15,909 bases of DNA from an uncultured Prevotella sp. (lineage in GTDB: Bacteria; Bacteroidota; Bacteroidia; Bacteroidales; Bacteroidaceae): positions 1 to 15,909 of the forward strand of contig CAKQDG010000048.1 of NCBI GenBank assembly GCA_934219025.1. The letters are read 5' to 3'. Positions 1 through 6,945 of this stretch are shown piece after piece (position 1 is the first letter of the stretch; each line of letters opens with the position of its first letter). The notes under the pieces are model-generated. The model was not told where the DNA came from, ran no database searches, and saw nothing but the letters and a program-made list of their open reading frames with translations. The position numbers were made by a program, and so were the translations under genes.

Positions 1-27
1 TGGGACCGATAAGACTAATAAGACAAT

Positions 28-95
28 TGGGAGAACGGGGAGAACTGGGAGAACTGGGAGGGCTGGGAGGGCTGATGGGGGGATAATGGGACTGA
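28..95. repeat. G-rich 9-bp tandem repeat
   Basis: Five consecutive 9-base units start at positions 28, 37, 46, 55 and 64 and follow the pattern TGGGAGAAC or TGGGAGGGC. A degenerate sixth unit and further G-runs follow to about 95. The plus strand carries nine runs of three or more G within 62 bases, so it could form a G-quadruplex. It lies beyond the terminator of the oxidoreductase operon, so it is probably outside that transcript. The sequence before it (1-27) is of similar low complexity and holds no gene. Confidence 0.85.
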
Positions 96-163
96 TAGAG
101 ATTAAAAGCCTGATTGAAATAAAGGAAAAAGGATAAGAGAGAAATGGCGTATGCAGAGATTAC

Positions 164-203
164 AAAAAAAATGCGCATGGAAAGGAAATCCATACGCATT
201 TTT
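164..203 (-). terminator. Intrinsic terminator of the oxidoreductase operon
   Basis: Read on the minus strand, arm 189-203 pairs with arm 167-181 (15 pairs including one G-U) around a 7-base loop. A run of eight U encoded by 164-171 overlaps and follows the second arm. It begins 10 bases after the gamma-subunit stop, as expected for a Rho-independent terminator. Confidence 0.88.
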
Positions 204-213
204 ACTTTTATTA

Positions 214-756
214 TTATTGTTTCTGCATAATGTCACCGCCAACTTTTATTGCCTCCATATTAAGAGGTATAAGTTTATGGTGTCGTTCAGGCAAGGTTTT
301 GAACAAGGCCTTTTCAACTCCCTTTTCGCTGACGACGGGAGCGACTTTCAACATTCCACCAAGCACAATCATATTAAAGACCTTGGTATTTTTCATTTCA
401 GCAGCCTTATCCATGGCATCGATACGATATACCTCAATATCCTTACGGGTAGGAGGGTTGATAATACCGTTGCCCTCATAAATGAGTATACCGCCAGGTT
501 TAACACGAGGTTCGAACTTATCGAGAGAAGGTTGGTTGAGCACGATAGCAATGTCGTATTTGCTCAACACAGGTGAAGAAATTCTCTCGTCGCTAACGAT
601 TACCGTAACGTTAGCCGTGCCACCACGCTGTTCAGGTCCGTATGCCGGCATCCATGTAACTTCCTTATCCTCCATCAGTCCAGAGTAAGCCAAGATCTTA
701 CCCATAGAAAGTACGCCCTGACCGCCGAATCCTGATATAATTATTTCCTTTTTCAT
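214..756 (-). CDS. 2-oxoacid:ferredoxin oxidoreductase, gamma subunit
   Basis: This is the 180-residue gamma subunit (pyruvate-ferredoxin oxidoreductase domain III) of a CoA-acylating 2-oxoacid:ferredoxin oxidoreductase, a cytoplasmic enzyme that converts a 2-oxoacid and CoA to acyl-CoA, CO2 and reduced ferredoxin. The N-terminus has the typical glycine-rich strand-turn GFGGQGV (residues 9-15), followed by the AYGPEQRGG block near residues 38-46, which is characteristic of this subunit. The length fits the free-standing gamma family. The ATG overlaps the beta-subunit stop (ATGA, 753-756), so the two are translationally coupled. It is the last gene of the operon and is followed directly by a terminator. 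Substrate preference (2-oxoisovalerate, 2-oxoglutarate or another 2-oxoacid) cannot be read from this subunit. Confidence 0.93.
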   Translation of the reverse strand: MKKEIIISGFGGQGVLSMGKILAYSGLMEDKEVTWMPAYGPEQRGGTANVTVIVSDERISSPVLSKYDIAIVLNQPSLDKFEPRVKPGGILIYEGNGIINPPTRKDIEVYRIDAMDKAAEMKNTKVFNMIVLGGMLKVAPVVSEKGVEKALFKTLPERHHKLIPLNMEAIKVGGDIMQKQ

Positions 757-1520
757 TCGTCAATAGTATTTTTGAGGTCACCCTTAGGATAAAACTTAAA
801 CATATTTTCGCGCATCCACTCGTTAGCCTTTACAGGAGAGAGTTTCCAGCCGCTGTTACATGTGCTGACAATTTCCACGAGCGAAGAGCCCTTTCCAGCC
901 ATAGAAGCATCGAATGCCTTTCTGATGGCCTTTTTTGCAGAACGTATAGAAGCGACACTGTCAACACTTTGCCGTGTGACATAACATGTACCTTGCAAAG
1001 TTGCGGCAATTTCTGTCATTTTCAAAGGATATCCATGCAATTCCGGAGTACGTCCATACGGACAAGTAGCCGTTTTCTGTCCAAGAAGCGTTGTAGGTGC
1101 CATCTGTCCGCCAGTCATACCATAGATAGCATTGTTTATGAAAATTATGGTAATATTCTCTCCGCGGTTAAGAGCATGAATGGTTTCTGCGGTACCGATA
1201 CAAGCGAGGTCTCCATCACCTTGATAAGTAAATACCAATCTGTCAGGCCAGCAACGCTTGATACCAGTTGCAACGGCAGGAGCGCGTCCATGAGCAGCTT
1301 CCGACCAGTCTATATCAAGATATCGGTAGGCAAAGACAGAGCAACCGACAGGACAAACTCCAACGGCTTTGTTTTGCATTCCCATCTCTTCGATAACTTC
1401 AGCAACAAGTTTGTGAACGACGCCGTGAGAACATCCAGGGCAGTAGTGCATAGGAGTGTCGTTCATCAACGACGGCTTTTGATATACCAGATTCTCTGGT
1501 GAAATTATATCTTCTTTCAT
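753..1520 (-). CDS. 2-oxoacid:ferredoxin oxidoreductase, beta subunit (TPP-binding)
   Basis: This 255-residue subunit binds thiamine pyrophosphate and carries the decarboxylation centre. The TPP/Mg motif is visible as GDGDLACIG (residues 101-109) followed by NNAIYGMTGGQMAPT (129-143). The N-terminal CPGCSHG (27-33) together with Cys56 or Cys60 and Cys221 could ligate a [4Fe-4S] cluster, as in archaeal-type beta subunits; the ligand assignment is inference. The gene follows the alpha subunit by 19 bases and overlaps the gamma start by four. The ATG at 1520 gives the usual length for the family. 2-Oxoglutarate and branched-chain 2-oxoacid enzymes share this architecture. Confidence 0.94.
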   Translation of the reverse strand: MKEDIISPENLVYQKPSLMNDTPMHYCPGCSHGVVHKLVAEVIEEMGMQNKAVGVCPVGCSVFAYRYLDIDWSEAAHGRAPAVATGIKRCWPDRLVFTYQGDGDLACIGTAETIHALNRGENITIIFINNAIYGMTGGQMAPTTLLGQKTATCPYGRTPELHGYPLKMTEIAATLQGTCYVTRQSVDSVASIRSAKKAIRKAFDASMAGKGSSLVEIVSTCNSGWKLSPVKANEWMRENMFKFYPKGDLKNTIDE

Positions 1521-1539
1521 GCTAAATTCAAATTAAAGA

Positions 1540-2640
1540 TTAACCATTAAATCTACCGTTCTTGATATTTTCCTTAAGAGACGCAACGATCTCCTCTGGA
1601 TCAGGAACGATGCCTCCGAGACGTCCGAAATGCTCAACCGGCACGATGCCGTTGGTTGCAAGTTTCACATCTTCGACCATCTGTCCGGCATTGATTTCCA
1701 CGGAAAGTATACCCTTTTTGCCTTTTGCAAGTTCAGCAATTTGTTTTTCGGGGAAAGGCCAAAGTGTTATAGGACGGAAGAGTCCGACTTTAAGACCTTC
1801 CTCCCTTGCAAGTTCCATTGCCTTTTCTGAGATACGTGCAGCACTTCCGAATGCGACGAAGATATAGTCGGCATCTTCACAGCCCACAGCTTCAAATCTT
1901 ACTTCGTTTTCCTTGACTTTAGCATATTTTTGGAGCAGTTTCAAATTGCGTTGTTCCATCACCTCCGGCTGAAGTTCGAGAGAAGTCATGATGTTGATAT
2001 CCCTGTCTGGCGTACGACCAAAGGTAGCCCATGGACATTCTTTCTTAATCTCCTCTTCCGTGCGTCGAGGTTTTATCGGCGGAAGAACAACCTTTTCCAT
2101 CATCTGTCCGATAACACCGTCGCTGAGAATCATTGCCGGCATACGGTATTTGAAAGCGAGAGTAAAGGCAAGATCTACGAAATCAGCCATTTCTTGAACA
2201 GATGCAGGTGCAAGCACAATAACATAGTAGTCGCCGTTACCGCCACCACGTGTAGACTGGAAATAGTCGCTCTGCGAAGGCTGTATTGTTCCCAAGCCAG
2301 GACCACCGCGCTGCACATTGATAAATACGCCAGGGATTTCGGCTCCAGCCATATACGAGATGCCCTCCTGCATAAGAGCAACGCCAGGGCTCGAAGACGA
2401 GGTGAAAGCTCTCTTTCCGGAGCCGGCTGCGCCATAAACCATATTTATAGAAGCCACTTCGCTTTCAGCCTGTACGACCACCATGCCGGTGGTTTCCCAA
2501 GGTTTCAGTTCGGCGAGGGTTTCGATAACTTCACTCTGTGGAGTGATAGGGTAACCGAAATAGGCATCACATCCGCAACGAATTGCAGCATGAGCGATAG
2601 CCTCGTTACCTTTCATTAAAAGAACTTCTTTTTCTGCCAT
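1540..2640 (-). CDS. vorB: 2-oxoacid:ferredoxin oxidoreductase, alpha subunit (VorB-like)
   Basis: This is the 366-residue alpha subunit, containing PFOR domain I and domain II. Domain I shows YPITP (30-34), the conserved QAESE glutamate region (57-61), TSSSSPG (80-86) and RGGPG (111-115). Domain II starts near residue 258 with a Rossmann-like strand and AFGSAAR. The length and the delta-alpha-beta-gamma order match enzymes usually annotated as 3-methyl-2-oxobutanoate (2-oxoisovalerate) dehydrogenase VorB in Bacteroidota. KorA-type 2-oxoglutarate enzymes look similar, so the substrate is inferred. It starts 3 bases after the ferredoxin-subunit stop. In anaerobic Bacteroidota such enzymes link branched-chain amino-acid metabolism to ferredoxin and can run in the carboxylating direction. 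Confidence 0.92.
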   Translation of the reverse strand: MAEKEVLLMKGNEAIAHAAIRCGCDAYFGYPITPQSEVIETLAELKPWETTGMVVVQAESEVASINMVYGAAGSGKRAFTSSSSPGVALMQEGISYMAGAEIPGVFINVQRGGPGLGTIQPSQSDYFQSTRGGGNGDYYVIVLAPASVQEMADFVDLAFTLAFKYRMPAMILSDGVIGQMMEKVVLPPIKPRRTEEEIKKECPWATFGRTPDRDINIMTSLELQPEVMEQRNLKLLQKYAKVKENEVRFEAVGCEDADYIFVAFGSAARISEKAMELAREEGLKVGLFRPITLWPFPEKQIAELAKGKKGILSVEINAGQMVEDVKLATNGIVPVEHFGRLGGIVPDPEEIVASLKENIKNGRFNG

Positions 2641-2643
2641 TGC

Positions 2644-2877
2644 TTAGTCCTCCATTCTTTTTTTATAAACACTGATACATCCGTCAGGACATACGATACC
2701 ACATGATGCACACCCGATACATTCATCGGGATGTACGGCCACGGCGTAAGGATAACCATGAACATTGACGTGTTTGTCAGACAAGGCTATAACGTCTTTA
2801 GGACAAGCCACGACACACAGAGAACAGCCTTTACAGCGATCTGTGTTCACCACAATAGCTCCTTTGATTTTTCCCAT
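2644..2877 (-). CDS. 2-oxoacid:ferredoxin oxidoreductase, delta (2x[4Fe-4S] ferredoxin) subunit
   Basis: This 77-residue dicluster ferredoxin subunit passes electrons from the TPP centre to soluble ferredoxin. Two classic motifs are visible: CKGCSLCVVACP in the N-terminal half and CIGCASCGIVCP in the C-terminal half, each supplying four cysteines. I chose the ATG at 2877; an in-frame TTG at 2889 would add four residues (MEKD) but is less likely. It is the first gene of the four-subunit operon, with alpha 3 bases downstream. A 150-base gap with hairpins separates it from the upstream TPR gene, so the operon may have its own promoter there, although no clear TAnnTTTG box is visible. Confidence 0.93.
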   Translation of the reverse strand: MGKIKGAIVVNTDRCKGCSLCVVACPKDVIALSDKHVNVHGYPYAVAVHPDECIGCASCGIVCPDGCISVYKKRMED

Positions 2878-2921
2878 GTCTTTTTCCAATTAAATTAAAG
2901 GGTAACAGTAACAGCCTCTTG

Positions 2922-2936
2922 ATAGGCACCGCCTAT
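2922..2936 (-). promoter_or_regulatory. Small perfect hairpin in the leader of the oxidoreductase operon
   Basis: ATAGGC and GCCTAT form a perfect 6-bp stem around a 3-base loop, about 45 bases before the delta-subunit start. It has no U-tract, so it is not a simple terminator. The role is unknown; a leader RNA structure or an operator half-site are both possible. Confidence 0.4.
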
Positions 2937-3000
2937 GAAATCAGCATGTCGCCATAAGCTCTTATATTAAAATTCTTATTTGTTTTTTATTATATACTTT

Positions 3001-3028
3001 TCCGGTGTAGCCAGCTATGAGCACCGGA
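3001..3028 (-). promoter_or_regulatory. GC-rich hairpin directly after the TPR stop codon
   Basis: TCCGGTG and CACCGGA form a perfect 7-bp stem that begins at the base after the TPR gene's TAA. The loop contains a second short stem (TAGC-TG-GCTA). On the minus strand it is followed by an A-rich stretch, not a U-tract, so it is a weak terminator at best. It may be an attenuator or an mRNA processing or stabilising site between folD-TPR and the oxidoreductase genes. Confidence 0.45.
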
Positions 3029-3208
3029 TTACGGATTATACATATCCTTGCAATAGTAGTTTAGGATATCTTCAACCATTTTCTTTGCTCCGACAGCCGG
3101 ACTGTCAGGATCCAGTTCTATAGCCTCTATATAGCAGTGGATTGCCTCCTGCCAATTTCCGGCACGCTGGAATTCTTTTCCTTTGTTGTAATATTCCTCT
3201 GCGGACAT
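3029..3208 (-). CDS. Small single-TPR-motif protein
   Basis: An intact 59-residue reading frame runs from an ATG (3206-3208) to TAA (3029-3031). The protein begins MSAEEYYNKGKEFQRAGNWQ, continues with EAIHCYIEAIELDPDSPAV and ends in a lysine- and tyrosine-containing helix. Residues 4-37 match the tetratricopeptide consensus (Y..G..F...G.W..AI..Y..AIELDP), so this is one TPR unit with a capping helix, probably a cytoplasmic protein-protein adaptor. It starts 9 bases after the folD stop, so it is probably co-transcribed with folD. It precedes the ferredoxin oxidoreductase operon. From memory, a similar small TPR protein precedes these genes in other Bacteroidota, suggesting a role with that enzyme; this is inference. 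It is short enough to be missed by length-filtered gene calls. Confidence 0.85.
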   Translation of the reverse strand: MSAEEYYNKGKEFQRAGNWQEAIHCYIEAIELDPDSPAVGAKKMVEDILNYYCKDMYNP

Positions 3209-3217
3209 TGTCGAATC

Positions 3218-4096
3218 TTAACGATAGTATTCTTTTTTTCCTGCTGCCAAAGTATTTTTCATCAATGAGCAAATTGTCATTGGCCCTACCCCACCCGGAA
3301 CCGGGGTGATGAAAGAACATTTAGGTGCGACTTCGTCAAACTTAACGTCGCCGTTCAAGCGGAAACCGCTTTTGCGCGAAGCATCAGGCACACGTGTTGT
3401 TCCTACATCTATGACCACAGCCCCCTCTTTCACCATATCCGCAGTAAGGAAGTTAGGCTGTCCGATGGCAGCAATAATGATGTCAGCATTTCTGCATTCC
3501 TCTTTCAGGTTTTCGGAATGACTGTGGCACACGGTAACGGTGGAATCTCCGTATTGTTTTTGCATCATCAGCTGCGCCATAGGCTTGCCCACGATATTGC
3601 TTCTGCCGAGGATAACACATTTTTTTCCTGATGTCGGGATATTGTATCTTCGCAGCAGAGTTATTATGCCGAGAGGAGTTGCCGATATGAAACAAGGCAG
3701 ACCGATAGCCATTCTCCCCACATTGATAGGATGGAAACCGTCTACATCCTTGCGGTAGTCGATAGCCATGATTACCTTTTGCTCGTCGATATGCTTAGGC
3801 AACGGCAGCTGCACGATAAATCCGTCCACATCATCATCCCGGTTGAGTTCTTCCACTTTGGCAAGGAGTTCCTCTTCCGTTATATTGTCCTCAAACCGTA
3901 TCAGACTGCTTTTAAAGCCGCAAGCCTCGCATGCAAGAACTTTGTTTTTCACATAAGTCTCGCTTCCGCCGTCATGGCCTACGAGGATTGCCGCGAGATG
4001 CGGTTGTTTGCCGCCACGGGCAATGATATCTTTTACCTCGGCGGCAATTTCCTCCTTTATTTTTGCCGCTGTTGCTTTTCCGTCGATTAACTGCAT
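3218..4096 (-). CDS. folD: Bifunctional methylenetetrahydrofolate dehydrogenase / methenyltetrahydrofolate cyclohydrolase
   Basis: FolD interconverts 5,10-methylene-THF, 5,10-methenyl-THF and 10-formyl-THF in the cytoplasm using NADP, supplying one-carbon units for purines and formyl-Met. At 292 residues it is the normal size. The catalytic Tyr48 and Lys52 lie in YVKNK, and the folate-site motif QLPLP is at 96-100. KDVDGFHP is at 116-123. The nucleotide-binding signature GRSNIVGKP is at 164-172, and [11 protein letters not shown] is at 264-274. It lies 120 bases downstream of ffh on the same strand and 9 bases upstream of the small TPR gene. An uninterrupted run of nine C lies 22 bases before the start codon on the coding strand. 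Confidence 0.97.
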   Translation of the reverse strand: MQLIDGKATAAKIKEEIAAEVKDIIARGGKQPHLAAILVGHDGGSETYVKNKVLACEACGFKSSLIRFEDNITEEELLAKVEELNRDDDVDGFIVQLPLPKHIDEQKVIMAIDYRKDVDGFHPINVGRMAIGLPCFISATPLGIITLLRRYNIPTSGKKCVILGRSNIVGKPMAQLMMQKQYGDSTVTVCHSHSENLKEECRNADIIIAAIGQPNFLTADMVKEGAVVIDVGTTRVPDASRKSGFRLNGDVKFDEVAPKCSFITPVPGGVGPMTICSLMKNTLAAGKKEYYR

Positions 4097-4118
4097 AATA
4101 TTTTTTATTTAAGATTAA

Positions 4119-4127
4119 GGGGGGGGG
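4119..4127. repeat. Homopolymeric G9/C9 tract upstream of folD
   Basis: Nine consecutive G on the plus strand read as C9 in the folD leader, ending 22 bases before the ATG. Such tracts can vary in length by slippage. It lies outside the coding sequence, so any effect would be on transcription or translation initiation. Confidence 0.9.
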
Positions 4128-4165
4128 AATAGAAATTAGGAGAAATATAAGACGCATAGGACTTA

Positions 4166-4183
4166 TAGGGCTATCAAGCCCTA
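4166..4183 (-). terminator. Possible terminator hairpin after ffh
   Basis: TAGGGCT and AGCCCTA form a perfect 7-bp stem with a 4-base loop, 33 bases past the ffh stop in the ffh-folD gap. There is no U-tract on the minus strand, so termination would be weak. The surrounding 4100-4216 is low-complexity sequence rich in short G- or C-run words. No other gene is visible in this gap. Confidence 0.35.
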
Positions 4184-4216
4184 ATCCATAATCCCTATTC
4201 CCCTATCCAAGTATCA

Positions 4217-5581
4217 TCACATTCCCGGCATACCTGGCATATTAGGCATTCCGCCCTTCATATGCTTCATGGCATTCATCATTTGGGTCATCTTCGAGCC
4301 AGTAACCATTTTCATCATTTTGCGAGTTTGGTCGAACTGCTTTATCAGTCGGTTCACATCCTGTATGCTTGTTCCGGAGCCTTTTGCTATGCGCTGCCTG
4401 CGACTGGTGTTGAGCAGTTCCGGATTGGTGCGCTCCTTTGGTGTCATACTCAGGATTATAGCCTCAATGCCTTTGAATGCATTGTCGTCGATATCAACAT
4501 CCTTGATAGCCTTGCCCACTCCTGGAATCATAGATGCAAGGTCTTTCAAGTTTCCCATTTTTTTTATCTGCTGTATCTGTCCGAGGAAATCATTGAAGTC
4601 GAACTTGTTTTTCTGTATTTTCTTTTGGAGTCGCTTTGCTTCCTCCTCGTCGAACTGCTCCTGTGCACGCTCCACCAAGCTGACAATGTCGCCCATTCCG
4701 AGGATACGGTCGGCCATTCTGGAAGGGTGGAACACGTCGATGGCTTCCATTTTCTCGCCCGTTCCGACAAACTTGATAGGTTTTTTAACCACGTTTCTGA
4801 TGCTCAACGCAGCACCGCCACGTGTATCGCCGTCGAGTTTTGTCAGTACTACGCCGTCGAAATCAAGTCGGTCGTTGAATGTCTTGGCTGTATTCACGGC
4901 ATCCTGACCAGTCATTGAGTCCACGACAAAGAGAGTTTCGTTTGGATTGACAGCGTTTTTCAGTCTTTCAATCTCGTCCATCATCTCCTCGTCTACGGCA
5001 AGTCGTCCGGCAGTATCTATGATAACCACGTCATAATTCTTAGCCTTGGCTTCTTTTATGGCATTGTTTGCAATCTCCACAACATTCTTGTTTCCGTCTT
5101 CCGAATAAACCGGCACTCCGATTTGTTCGGCAACCACCTTCAGCTGTTCGATAGCTGCGGGGCGGTAAACGTCGCAAGCCACGAGCAAAGGATTTTTGTG
5201 TTGCTTTGCTTTCAGCATATTTGCGAGCTTTCCGCTGAAAGTGGTTTTTCCGGAACCTTGCAGACCCGACATAAGTATAACAGAAGGTTTTCCGTCGAGT
5301 TTCAGTTCGGCAGCCTCGCCTCCCATAAGTTCGGCAAGTTCATCGTGAACGAGTTTCACCATCAGCTGTCCTGGCTTCACGGCTGTCAGCACGTTCATGC
5401 CAAGCGCTTTCTGCTTTACTGTATCCACAAAGGTTTTTGCCACCTTGTAATTCACGTCAGCCTCTGTCAGGGCTCTGCGGACATCTTTGAGCGTTTCCGC
5501 AACATTGATTTCTGTTATTTTTCCTTCTCCTTTCAGTATTTTGAAAGAACGCTCAAGTCTGTCACTTAGATTTTCAAACAT
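4217..5581 (-). CDS. ffh: Signal recognition particle GTPase Ffh
   Basis: Ffh is the SRP54-type GTPase that binds 4.5S RNA and delivers ribosomes translating membrane proteins to FtsY at the inner membrane. The 454-residue protein has an N-terminal helical bundle (about 1-90). The NG domain carries the P-loop GLQGSGKTT (106-114), DTAGR (189-193), TKLDGD (247-252) and GTGEK (273-277). The methionine-rich M domain runs from about 325 and ends in a Met/Gly/Pro tail, as is normal for signal-sequence and RNA binding. A Bacteroidota -7 box (TATATTTG, 5639-5646) lies 58 bases upstream. folD follows on the same strand. No 4.5S RNA gene is recognisable nearby. Confidence 0.98.
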   Translation of the reverse strand: MFENLSDRLERSFKILKGEGKITEINVAETLKDVRRALTEADVNYKVAKTFVDTVKQKALGMNVLTAVKPGQLMVKLVHDELAELMGGEAAELKLDGKPSVILMSGLQGSGKTTFSGKLANMLKAKQHKNPLLVACDVYRPAAIEQLKVVAEQIGVPVYSEDGNKNVVEIANNAIKEAKAKNYDVVIIDTAGRLAVDEEMMDEIERLKNAVNPNETLFVVDSMTGQDAVNTAKTFNDRLDFDGVVLTKLDGDTRGGAALSIRNVVKKPIKFVGTGEKMEAIDVFHPSRMADRILGMGDIVSLVERAQEQFDEEEAKRLQKKIQKNKFDFNDFLGQIQQIKKMGNLKDLASMIPGVGKAIKDVDIDDNAFKGIEAIILSMTPKERTNPELLNTSRRQRIAKGSGTSIQDVNRLIKQFDQTRKMMKMVTGSKMTQMMNAMKHMKGGMPNMPGMPGM

Positions 5582-5638
5582 AAATTTATATTTATTTTTT
5601 CGTTATCTTAATTCGTTTTCTTACCAAAAATGGTACTG

Positions 5639-5646
5639 CAAATATA
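5639..5646 (-). promoter_or_regulatory. Probable -7 promoter box for ffh
   Basis: The minus strand reads TATATTTG, an exact TAnnTTTG match to the Bacteroidota primary sigma -7 element. No TTTG is found 19-20 bases further upstream, where an A9/T9 tract (5659-5667) lies instead. The predicted leader is about 50 bases. Confidence 0.5.
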
Positions 5647-5684
5647 CTCATTACAACCAAAAAAAAAGAACAACGGTCTTTGTA

Positions 5685-5700
5685 TTTAAAATATTTTAAA
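5685..5700. repeat. 16-bp perfect AT palindrome upstream of ffh
   Basis: TTTAAAATATTTTAAA is its own reverse complement. It lies about 40 bases upstream of the ffh -7 box and could be an operator or simply AT-rich intergenic sequence. Confidence 0.5.
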
Positions 5701-5719
5701 CACTTTCTTTGAAAAATGC

Positions 5720-5741
5720 GCACACCAGGTAACGAGTGTGC
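5720..5741. other. Hairpin in the manA-ffh gap
   Basis: GCACAC and GTGTGC form a 6-bp stem with a 10-base loop. On the minus strand it is followed shortly by a run of five T, so it may be a second, weaker transcription stop between manA and ffh. Confidence 0.35.
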
Positions 5742-5772
5742 AACTTTTATTTCGCTTTAACCTGCGAAACGC

Positions 5773-5833
5773 AAAAAAAAGCATCACTGGCGGCAGGCAT
5801 AGGATTCTTTTCTTTACCGAGAGTGATGCTTTT
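5773..5833 (-). terminator. Intrinsic terminator downstream of manA
   Basis: AAAAGCATCACT and AGTGATGCTTTT (5777-5788 and 5822-5833) pair perfectly over 12 bp. On the minus strand the second arm runs into a continuous T8 (5773-5780), the normal signature. The 33-base loop is longer than usual. The other flank is also T-rich on the plus strand, so it could work in both directions. It starts 7 bases after the manA stop. Confidence 0.82.
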
Positions 5834-5839
5834 GTTTTT

Positions 5840-6898
5840 TTATTTTGCCGTGAGGTGCAAGAATCTTGTTATCCTGTGTGGCAAGCTTCTGTCTTTATTG
5901 TCGATAAATGCGTCGAGCACCCGTGATGTGCCGTTGAGTGGCACCACATCGTAATCGGCTATTGCTGCCGGAATGAGACAGCTGTTGCCTTCTTTCAGGA
6001 TTATCTCGTCGCCTGTGGGTCGAACAACGATTTTGCAGTCTCCTTTTATACACATACTTATAATGAAGCTGTCGTATTTTGCAAGGTTTCTGTGAAACGG
6101 CTCGTTCAGTTCCGTTACCCTCACGGTGAAGTATGGCGAATCAATAACCAGATTGGAGCGGTTTCCGTCTTCCTTGTAAATCGTGCGGTATTCTTCCTCC
6201 ACATGAAAGTCAAGTGCCTGTGCAGCAAGTTCCGTGTGCAGTTCTCGCGGTTTGCCGTCAAGTCCGGGGCGGTTGTAGTCGTAAATGCGGTAGGTCAGGT
6301 CAGACGACTGTTGCACCTCTGCCAGCAATATTCCGCTGCAAATGGCGTGTACTCTGCCGGCGGGGAGATAGAACACGTCGCCCGGCTTTACTTCATGCCT
6401 TGCAAGAACATCGGTTATGGTGCCGTCGACGATGCGCTTTTTATATTCATATTCAGATATCTGCGTTTTGAATCCGGCATAAAGGAAGCTGCCGGGCTTG
6501 GCATCGATGATGTACCACATTTCCGATTTGCCCGACTTGCCGTGCACTCTCATTGCCATCTCGTCGTTGGGGTGTACCTGTATGCTCAGGTCGCGCTTTG
6601 CATCGATAAATTTCACGAGCAGCGGCAACTTGCCGTTGTATTTTTTTGCCACGCTTTCGCCGAGAAAGCCTGTAGGGTTTTCGTTTATCACGGAAATCAA
6701 GTCGCGTCCGGCAAATTCGCCGTTTGCCACAACGCTTGTACTCGAAGGCACGGCGCTCACTTCCCAGCTTTCGCCCACGGATTCTTGTTTTATGTCCAGT
6801 CCTTTATAATCGCACAGTCTGTCGCCGCCCCATACTACAGTATGCAAGTTTGGACGAAACAACAAGGGGTATAACTTTTCCATATTTAGAGATTGCAT
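5840..6898 (-). CDS. manA: Mannose-6-phosphate isomerase, class I
   Basis: This zinc-dependent cytoplasmic isomerase interconverts mannose-6-phosphate and fructose-6-phosphate, linking mannose use and GDP-mannose synthesis to glycolysis. The predicted zinc ligands are visible: Gln107 and His109 in QVHPND, Glu126 in KSEMWY and His184 in GRVHAI. The segment VQQSSDLTYRIYDYNR around 195-210 contains the conserved catalytic arginine. At 352 residues it is the short cupin-type class I form common in Bacteroidota and Firmicutes. The start could be the ATG at 6898 or an in-frame ATG at 6883 (MEKLYPLLF), which would align better with typical N-termini. It ends just before a strong terminator. The exported-protein gene upstream is separated by 47 bases, so co-transcription is possible. 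Confidence 0.95.
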   Translation of the reverse strand: MQSLNMEKLYPLLFRPNLHTVVWGGDRLCDYKGLDIKQESVGESWEVSAVPSSTSVVANGEFAGRDLISVINENPTGFLGESVAKKYNGKLPLLVKFIDAKRDLSIQVHPNDEMAMRVHGKSGKSEMWYIIDAKPGSFLYAGFKTQISEYEYKKRIVDGTITDVLARHEVKPGDVFYLPAGRVHAICSGILLAEVQQSSDLTYRIYDYNRPGLDGKPRELHTELAAQALDFHVEEEYRTIYKEDGNRSNLVIDSPYFTVRVTELNEPFHRNLAKYDSFIISMCIKGDCKIVVRPTGDEIILKEGNSCLIPAAIADYDVVPLNGTSRVLDAFIDNKDRSLPHRITRFLHLTAK

Positions 6899-6945
6899 TG
6901 TTCTAAATTAAATATACATACGAAAATTCTCTTTATTTTTTCTGT

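Noticed and set aside
151..576. Open frame of 141 codons on the plus strand
   Set aside because: It runs antisense to the gamma subunit and starts inside its terminator. The product has no recognisable domain.
1930..2619. Open frame of 229 codons on the plus strand
   Set aside because: It is antisense to the clearly identified alpha subunit, and the translated composition looks non-biological.
5582..5839. 4.5S (SRP) RNA gene next to ffh
   Set aside because: The conserved GGAAGCAG-type tetraloop region is not found in either strand of this gap.
6092..6874. Open frame of 260 codons on the plus strand
   Set aside because: It lies entirely antisense to manA, which has its complete zinc-site motifs.
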